From Thozetella sp. PMI_491 (Eukaryota > Ascomycota > Sordariomycetes > Chaetosphaeriales > Chaetosphaeriaceae): a stretch of DNA of 64,000 nucleotides. The DNA is taken from contig MU270027.1 in NCBI GenBank assembly GCA_021432635.1, forward strand, positions 930,001-994,000. The letters are read 5' to 3'. This document shows, one piece after another, positions 57,378 to 64,000 of this stretch (positions within the stretch are counted from its first letter, which is position 1; every line of letters begins with the position of its first letter). The position numbers and the translations under genes are program-made. Below the pieces are notes generated by a model. The model saw nothing but the letters and a program-made list of their open reading frames with translations, had not been told where the DNA came from and did not search any database.

Positions 57378-58619
57378 CTATCCACCTATCGACCGTTTAC
57401 AACCATAACAAAGAGGCAGGTTCCACACGCTCCCAGCTACACCGTCGTCATCTCCAATCTCACCTCTCCATCTCTCGTCCCCTTGCTCATCTAAGAGCAT
57501 ATTGCACAACCCACACCTCTCCTCCGCCTCAATGCGATCGAGCTTGCCCGTCGTCTTGGCCACATTAGCCACCACGGAAGGGTAGTTTTGTTCCACTTCC
57601 GCAAAGTAACGCGACATAACCTCCTCGATACTGAGCTCCTTGTGCGACACCACTGCCCCTGTCCTTTCCGCATCCTTAGGAATAACTTCGGTCAGGGGCG
57701 GGGAGGTCAGGCCGCTGTAGGTAACCAGCTCCTTTCGGAGCAAGTCTCGCAGGGGAGAGTACATGGGAATATTCCCTGCAGTCTCGCCTCGGCGTGTGCC
57801 ATCCGAGGCGCTGCCTTCCGACTCTGGGTAGTTCAGGACGGGGACAGGTCCGTCATGGACTTGCCAGGGAAGCGAGAATCCCCGGCCCTTGGCCGTCTCG
57901 GCCAGCGTTAGTTCGGCCAGGGAAGTTGTGCTGTGCCCGAGTAGGAGGGCATGGCAGGACTGCGAGAGCGCCCTAGAGAGGAGAATATTCCGCGTGAGCA
58001 ACCGGAGGATGTCTGCCTTGGACGTGTTCGAGGGGAGGCTCTCGAACAGTGCCTGCATTTGCCCAGATGCTGGCTTTTCCTTGTCAAGACTTGGCAAGGC
58101 CGACCAGTCCACCGTCCGCAACCGCAAGGCGGATGCCAAGGGGGCCGAATAGAAAGTGAAGTAAGGGTATTTCTCCCTATACCTGCCCAAAGTCTCGGCC
58201 GTTCTAGGGGATCCCACGCCGTCGTCGTCGCCCAGGGAAGGGTCGGAATCCACGTGCACGACATGGACCTCGAACGAGGACCTCATCCCTCTTGCGCGAC
58301 CACGAGCGACGGTATCGTGCAACAGATCCACGAGGACCGAGGACGACACCCCGAAGGAAAGCCCGACTAGAAACCTCCGGAACCCACTGCGATCTGGCGG
58401 GCGCACTTCCTTGACCAAGATCCCCATCTGCTTGGCGCATTTGTAAGAGACGTATTGGACAAAGCAGTCCCTATCAGCGAGTTAGAAGGGCGTCCAGAGT
58501 GCAGGCTCTAGGCATCCCTACCTGCAGACTGCACCTGTCCGGCCGGTCAGTGTGGCTTCGTTTTTGCTGCATTTTTTGCAGGTGGCCCCGCGGGACCCCG
58601 CTTCTGGTGTTGACTCCAT
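57378..58619 (-). CDS. NCS2: Cytoplasmic tRNA 2-thiolation protein 2 (NCS2/CTU2)
   Basis: Two exons, 58522-58619 and 57378-58470 (51-nt intron, GTAGGG donor, CTAAC branch, ATAG acceptor), give 396 aa. Exon 1 supplies MESTPEAGSRGATCKKCSKN with its CxxC. The splice completes a second Cys pair (VCRDCFVQYVSYKC) typical of CTU2. The PP-loop-like ATPase region has LVGLSFGVSSSVLVDLLHD in place of a canonical SGGxDS, as usual for this non-catalytic partner. TRNILLSRALSQSCHALLLG and HSTTSLAELTLAETAKGRGF are family blocks. Two C-terminal Cys pairs (CGLCNML, CYGCKR) complete the zinc-binding set. With NCS6/CTU1 it thiolates U34 of tRNA Lys, Glu and Gln in the cytosol. A Met at 58427 would lose the first Cys pairs, so the spliced start is preferred. 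Confidence 0.95.
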
Positions 58620-59201
58620 CGCCAAACTTGGAAAAATGTCAAACCCCCTTTTCAACGCTCACAGTCGGAACACTGTCGACGCGCAAAACCCTAGATTTCC
58701 GGTGTCGGCTCGTCTCCGATGGGGTTGGGCCTGCCAGTTTCTCATGGAAGACTCTTTGGGTTTGAGTCACCAGTATTTTTATTTTCTCCAGCCAATCACG
58801 TGCGGTTCGACTGCTTGGTCTTGGATGACATATTTGGGCGCTTTGCACTGTCTTTGCCTAGTCCTAGTGATGATGGACGTAGCTTATGCCGAGCATTCCA
58901 AGTTTGAGAGGCGTATTGCGACATTTGTTCCCTCCGTTGCGACGCACTTCGTTCCTCTACGGGTTGAGATGCGACTTGATGCAGCAACGTCATGGTATTC
59001 ATTATGATACGGATATCGACCAAGCCGAAGCTTTCCCTTGCCCTCAGCAGCACACCTACGCCGACGGACGTTAATATAAACTGTGAGAAGCATTGCCCCT
59101 CTCCTCAGTGTATATACATTTTAGAAAGCCATATATCGGCCCACCACGCCAGCCCTACGTGTCTCCTCTCCGGGCCTCGTACTCTGCCTCACGCCCGGCA
59201 T
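58620..59201. other. Intergenic between NCS2 and the GH5 gene
   Basis: No gene is seen. It should hold the NCS2 promoter and the 3' flank of the GH5 gene. Confidence 0.5.
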
Positions 59202-60452
59202 TCACGGGCCCTGGGTCGTCTTCCACATATCGCCCAATCTGGCGGGGAAGTTGGGGTTCCGAAGCTGGCTCCAGTCATGAGTGAACAAGCCCCAGCCCTC
59301 GTCGTAGTCAAGCGTCCCCTCCCGTATGTAGTAGCTGCCCTGGACGGCCCAGAGGGACCAGTCGGCGTCGTTGCCCGTCATGTACTCCACAAGGCAGCTG
59401 AGGTAGGTGTCATCGTCGTCGTTGAGCCCGTCGTGGGGTCCGCCCGTCATGCCGACACCGAACTCGCTCAGGATCAACGGTCCGGTGAACGCCTGATTCT
59501 GCTCGAGAAGGAAGCCGTCGAAAGCGCCGTACAGCTGCTTCTTGAACCAGCAGTTGCTAAAGATGGTGCTCAGGAAAGTCACAGTGAAGCTGTATGCGTG
59601 CCACTCCCACACGTGCTTGCCCGGCCAGCCACTCGTGTCGAGGGGGTTGCTGCGGACGTGTGAGAGGTCGGTCGCGCTCAGGACGCCTCCGACGACAACT
59701 AGGACATCGGGGTGCGTCTGGTGCACAAGGGTGCCGGCTTGCTTGACAAGGTTGTACCAGTCCTGACGGCCGTTGGTGTCCTGAAGGAGGAACTCACGCA
59801 ACTCGTTGCGCAGAGACATGGCGACAATACCCTTGTGGTCCTTCGCCCACGTGGCCATGGCCTGGAGGCCGTTGAGCCAGTCTTGGGTGTGGAAGTAGCG
59901 ACTGTTCTCGTCGTTGTAACCGAACGCGGTATCCCACCATCCGTTACCGTCTTCCAGGTTGCAGCACCATGACGCCTTGGAGACGTGGTTGTCGAGCAGA
60001 GTCATGATGCCTTGCTCCCACAGAGCATCGACGACGCGGCCGAAGACGTCCCTGTTGGTGGCGTTGGCGGTGAATGGATTCTTCTCCACAACCTGGCTGT
60101 ACATGTCGGTCAAAGCCGTGACCGGGTTGTTGCTGGCAGCAGCAGCAGCGATGAAGGAGTCTTGGACCTTCAGTGTCGGGTCGAGAGCGTGGTCGATGGA
60201 GTAGGTCAGCCGCACGCAGTTGAAGCCCTGCTGTTTGATGGCGGCAGCGATGAACTCGACCGACTGCTTGTTGAGGCCCTCCGGGATGTTGGCCTCGCCA
60301 TGGCCAGCCCAGTTGACGCATTTGAACTTAATGCGAGCCCCATTGTTGTCGAGAATCCAACGGCTCGAGCTGTGGAGAGGCAAGGCGACCTGTGCCGCGG
60401 CAAAAGGAAGAACCACGCCGACTAAGGCAGCGAGAGGCGCGAGGAATACCAT
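59202..60452 (-). CDS. Secreted glycoside hydrolase family 5 (cellulase-like)
   Basis: A single exon of 416 aa. MVFLAPLAALVGVVLPFAAA is a signal peptide. The (beta/alpha)8 GH5 fold is marked by IKFKCVNWAGHGEANIPEGL, GFNCVRLTYSID and GIMTLLDNHVSKA. The acid/base SLRNELRE has Asn-Glu at 216-217, VWEWHAYSF carries the strand-6 His, and the nucleophile is in LILSEFGVG (Glu330). Both catalytic glutamates are present, so an active retaining enzyme is expected. Likely substrates are beta-glucans or related glycosides, but the subfamily cannot be told by eye. No cellulose-binding module or Ser/Thr linker is attached. It is the only secreted degradative enzyme seen in the window. Confidence 0.93.
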   Translation of the reverse strand: MVFLAPLAALVGVVLPFAAAQVALPLHSSSRWILDNNGARIKFKCVNWAGHGEANIPEGLNKQSVEFIAAAIKQQGFNCVRLTYSIDHALDPTLKVQDSFIAAAAASNNPVTALTDMYSQVVEKNPFTANATNRDVFGRVVDALWEQGIMTLLDNHVSKASWCCNLEDGNGWWDTAFGYNDENSRYFHTQDWLNGLQAMATWAKDHKGIVAMSLRNELREFLLQDTNGRQDWYNLVKQAGTLVHQTHPDVLVVVGGVLSATDLSHVRSNPLDTSGWPGKHVWEWHAYSFTVTFLSTIFSNCWFKKQLYGAFDGFLLEQNQAFTGPLILSEFGVGMTGGPHDGLNDDDDTYLSCLVEYMTGNDADWSLWAVQGSYYIREGTLDYDEGWGLFTHDWSQLRNPNFPARLGDMWKTTQGP

Positions 60453-63400
60453 GGCGTCTTGGTTGGTTGGCCCAGGGAAACGGGTTGTCGAAAACAGGAA
60501 GAGGCAGACTGGGTAGGGTATTATAACAACGGCAGCGCTGTTCGCGAGAAGTAACCTCGCAACTAAGTCACTAAACTAGGGGGCTGATACGTTGTATAGG
60601 AAGGTAGGATCTTCGGTAACCGTTGGCGTAGCTAGCATGCCCGTGCGTTTCCTGAATAGGGCCGAAGGATTTGGTCAAGGTTGTCCCCTCGGAGGCTTGG
60701 ATCAGGACAAGGCAAGTCCCTCGTGGGTTGTATTCCCTCCCGGTTGTGGGGAGGCGGCGACTGGCGAGCTGCAGGTAAACGAGGACCAGGGGCAGCTTCA
60801 GAGACTTGATGTCATGAATGCCGGGGAGGCGGCACGACCCTGGGATATATACGCCCTTGTGCTAACGTATCGCTGCTTTGCCGGAGAGCGTGGTCAACGG
60901 ACCCGACCTGTGCAAGACTGGAAAGGAAACAGGAGAAGACGAAGAGACAGTGGCCGCATCACCGGGTGTGTTATGGGATGGAACGTCTTAGACATAAAGG
61001 CGGGCGGAAACCCTCGCATACAGACCAAGGGACCCAAGCTTCTAGACGCGATGTCACCGCGAGTGCCACGAGATGACCACCTCCGGGTGCTTTCGTTTGC
61101 GCAACCAAAGAGAAGCTCCGAAGGCCAGCTACGGAGTGCTAGCTACTCCCAACGTGGGAATCCCGCATGGTAGGGGACTCTCTTGGAGAGGGGGACTTGG
61201 TGGGGAGAGGAGGCCACCAGTCGGTCGCATCCTTGTTCTAGAGAGAGGGGGCTTGGCGAGATCTGGGGGCATTCTGTTCTGGGCTCGGAACTCCCATGTG
61301 ATTGGAGAAAGAGAGAAGGGGGGGCATGATGAGGGAGGCAAATGATGGACCCCGAACCGGTACTTGCGCCACGCACCACACACCCTCAATCACCTGGCAA
61401 GCCTGGGTCAACCGCCTGATAGCCTTGATTGCCACTAGTCCAGGGGATTATTCCTGGCGACCTTGGCTGCTTAGGCAGTCGATTGGGTGACCGAGGCATG
61501 GAGTCGTAGAATGGGAGGCGCCACGAAAATAACCCAATCTAAGCCTGTTTGGATTGCTAGCCAGGTACAGGTAAGAACCTAAGTGCAGATGTGGGTCGGG
61601 GCATAGAGATGGATGCTGAATTTCCTAGGGCATCTGGCTGAGCAAACATCAGGGTAGCGAACTAAATGCCTGCGTGCCCTGCAGCTCCTCCGTTGATGAA
61701 GCCTGCTGCTTAATTAGAGCCACCTTGTTGAGACTGAGGGCACATGGTGTGGTGTCCTGGCTAGGAGGGCTCGTGAAGCTAGGCCTAGCAGCCTGGGTTA
61801 GTTACGACGTGGAACTTGTAGGGCTAGTTTCCGAAGAGGGACACCTGATGTAGGCCGTTCGGCTCTGAGCCTTTGTATCGTGCTAACAGTCGTTCCAGAG
61901 TGGTGTGGTCTGCTCGAGAGCGAATCGAGAACAGGAGGTTGGAGGGGAAGGGGGTGACCCAGGCAATCCTTGCGATTGGAAGGAGCGCTGTCTCCTGGCA
62001 GCGAGTGACAGCTAGGCAGCGCGGATGCCACAGACCCCGCTGCGTGACCGCCCAAGTCGCCCAAAAGCTGGAGAAGAAGAAGGATGGTACCTTCCCCGTC
62101 TGGCGGCCGCCAATATCACCCGCATCCAAGGCACAAGCGAGGGACTGGCTGGGCTCGCTGGGGTGAACGCACGCGGCTTGGAGATCGGAGGCGTCTGCCT
62201 CTAATTAGCGGGGCTTCCTGCCGTCTCTCCAGTGGTCTCTGGCGGAGATCGGCCGGCCAAATAGCAGCCGGAACGGCCATGCAGGCCTTGTGAGCTCATT
62301 TTACTATATTTCACGGCGCGGCACCAGCACCCAACGCCACCATCGGGAGTGGCTAATTGCCACAGACGGTACCAAGTAGACAAAGTGACAGAAGGCGGCG
62401 TAGATAGAAGAAAGACTGAGACCAAAGAAGAAAATAACAAGCTCTCCGAGTATGCCCTAAGACATTCTGGGATTTGAGGATTGACAAAAGTCCACATGCC
62501 CCTCACTCGAGAGGCTGATGGCTCGCCATGGCCGGCTTTGGACGATATTGCTTGGCCGAATGCTACCTGGCTATGCTTCCGGAAGACGAGTTGCAGCGCG
62601 CCGCTGGGCCGATGCCACTTTCCGTACAAGTAGCCAACTACGGATAGCCGTCATATTACCCCACAAGGGTCCTGAAGCAACACCGGGCCGATACCATGAG
62701 GACTGCTAACTACACCAGGACAACACTACTCGTCAAAAATCTTTGACCCGCCATCGTGGTTGGAAGTAAACATTTGAATGGCTTGTCTTGCGGAGCTCTC
62801 CCCTGGCGTCCTATGCGCGGCCGAGCAACATGACGGGAAAGAGGTTAAATAAGAAGCAAGAAAGGTGCGCCGGACAGACATCCATCGGCGCCCACCCCGC
62901 CTAGGCGCACGAAAGCATGACCCTGGGAACCGAGGTACCGATCATCGCCACCCTCTATACAGCTCCGGGGAGCCGCCGCCTCTGCAGGCGGTTCAGGGGC
63001 CAAAGGCTGCGTTCACAGCAAGGGCGTCGAGGAGATAATTCGTCAACCTGGGTGGGTTCTGCGGCTCTTTTGAGAGACCGAGAAGAGGCCAATGACTATA
63101 GAAATGATTCTATGAAGTATTGTCGACATGAAGAAAAAAGGAAAAAGAAACTACATGAAATGTTGGGAACGGGCCGGGAGATATAAGTATCACTCTGCCG
63201 GGGCCCGTGCACGCAGCAAAAGCGTTTTCCCTCTGTTCTCACCGCCTAGTATTCTGCCTGCTCAAGAAGCTCAACACCGAGAGGTGCCAACATCAACTAG
63301 GCCAACACCTGAGTCTGTGAAGGTCAGCACATCGAGGGGGGGTAGATCAAAGTGACTGGGCTCCAGATGACATAGCCATGCCGGTCCTCAATTGGTCGAA

Positions 63401-63752
63401 CTGTGTCCCAAAAAGACGCCCGAGGCGGCTACGTCCAAGTCAAGTTGCACCCAGGAACAGAATAACGCGCAGCTGCAAGTCCAATATTGCATTAAATGCG
63501 ATTGCGTATATTTATATATAAAAGCTAGTTTTAGCAGTCGTAAGTCATGAGAACGTTACAGCGTACGTCGGCGGCGCCGTCCGAGCCCGTCCTACAGGCA
63601 AGGCGGACACCGGTGGTGACAGACCCAGCGGATATTCGCTGAAGTCTATCGGGGTATACTTTTCCTCTCCAACCAAGACTCCAGGCCTTCCTGTCTCCCC
63701 GGAATCAGTAACAAAAAAAGAAAAATTATGTCCGTGGTCGTATTATCGGGCT
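60453..63752. other. 3.3 kb gene-free interval
   Basis: Open frames here, including one of 193 codons at 60592-61173 on the plus strand, show no domains. They overlap frames on the other strand and lack splice patterns. The left end should be the GH5 promoter (a TATAAT-like element is about 70 bp upstream of its start codon). The right end should be the 3' flank of the PH-domain gene. No repeat family or transposon part is recognised. Confidence 0.5.
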
Positions 63753-63998
63753 TCAAGCCGCGGTTCCCTTCCCATTGGCTGCTGCTGCCACCGCCATCTT
63801 CTGCGCCAATTCCTTCCTTTTGGCGAGCAGGCTCTTGAACGCGCCTAGGCATTGAACAAGCGTCTCTTCGTCATGGGCGCAGAACCGATAGCTCTTCTCC
63901 TCGGTGATGATCTGCATGCAGTGCGTCTTGGTGCGGCTGATGGGGTCCAGGTCCACCACGTTCACGACCGACCCCAGGGGCAGTACGAACGTGGCCAT
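63753..63998 (-). CDS. C-terminal part of a PH-domain protein (cut by window edge)
   Basis: The frame runs off the right edge; the Met at 63998 is probably internal rather than the true start. The visible 81 residues contain the last strands and C-terminal helix of a pleckstrin-homology-like domain: LPLGSVVNVVDLDP, RTKTHCMQIITEEKSYRFCA and DEETLVQCLGAFKSLLAKRK, the last fitting the conserved amphipathic helix. An Ala-rich tail ends the protein. Such domains bind phosphoinositides or partner proteins at membranes. The rest of the gene lies outside the window, so no specific identity can be given. Confidence 0.75.
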   Translation of the reverse strand: MATFVLPLGSVVNVVDLDPISRTKTHCMQIITEEKSYRFCAHDEETLVQCLGAFKSLLAKRKELAQKMAVAAAANGKGTAA

Positions 63999-64000
63999 AT

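Noticed and set aside
60592-61173. 193-codon plus-strand frame
   Set aside because: Basic, low-information translation without domain or promoter-like context; overlapped by other frames.
1-64000. Transposons, virus-derived elements, CRISPR arrays, rRNA or tRNA genes
   Set aside because: I looked on both strands for polymerase, integrase or transposase motifs, terminal repeats, regular spacers and tRNA boxes and found none I could support.

Overview
The window looks like a stretch of a GC-rich filamentous ascomycete nuclear genome (Pezizomycotina, most likely a sordariomycete; the class is an inference). The support is compact intron-bearing housekeeping genes with introns of about 50-75 nt, GTRNGT donors, CTAAC/CTGAC branch points, and protein architectures typical of that group. 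I see no bacterial operons, transposon, rRNA, tRNA or CRISPR array. Exon structures below were worked out by hand from splice motifs, reading phase and family sequence; nothing was searched.

Layout. 1-6.4 kb: a double-RING/LON-domain protein (-) with long flanks that show no gene. 6.4-14.1 kb: a head-to-head pair, the THO subunit HPR1/THOC1 (-) and the spliceosomal helicase Aquarius (+), sharing about 430 bp. The THO protein ends in a guanylate-kinase-like domain without a P-loop, the most unusual architecture here. 14.1-18.5 kb: a 4.4 kb stretch without a recognisable gene. 18.5-29.3 kb: translation factor eIF4G (+), convergent with the DNA polymerase alpha catalytic subunit POL1 (-). 30-34 kb: a mitochondrial PPR protein (+), divergent from POL1, then a CDK11-like kinase (+). 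34.4-38.8 kb: a secreted/membrane DUF7137-type protein (-) and a signal-peptide cytochrome b561 protein (-). 39.7-46.2 kb: a doubtful small gene, an Nrd1-like RRM protein (+), and decapping enzyme DCP2 (-). 48-52.9 kb: a DUF4112 protein (+), ribonucleotide reductase small subunit RNR2 (+) and SRP9 (-). 53.6-60.5 kb: SWD2 (-), mitochondrial oxaloacetate carrier OAC1 (+), tRNA thiolation factor NCS2/CTU2 (-) and a secreted GH5 glycosidase (-). The right edge cuts a PH-domain gene (-).

The gene set is core: RNA metabolism (HPR1, AQR, eIF4G, DCP2, RRM protein, NCS2, SWD2), DNA replication (POL1, RNR2) and organelle or secretory functions. No biosynthetic cluster or dedicated new system is evident. 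The points most worth checking are the THO/guanylate-kinase-like fusion, the shared promoter of two R-loop-related genes, MluI-box (ACGCGT) sites at POL1 and especially four around the 5' end of RNR2, two GC-AG introns, a possible 10-nt exon and several stop-free introns whose length is a multiple of three.
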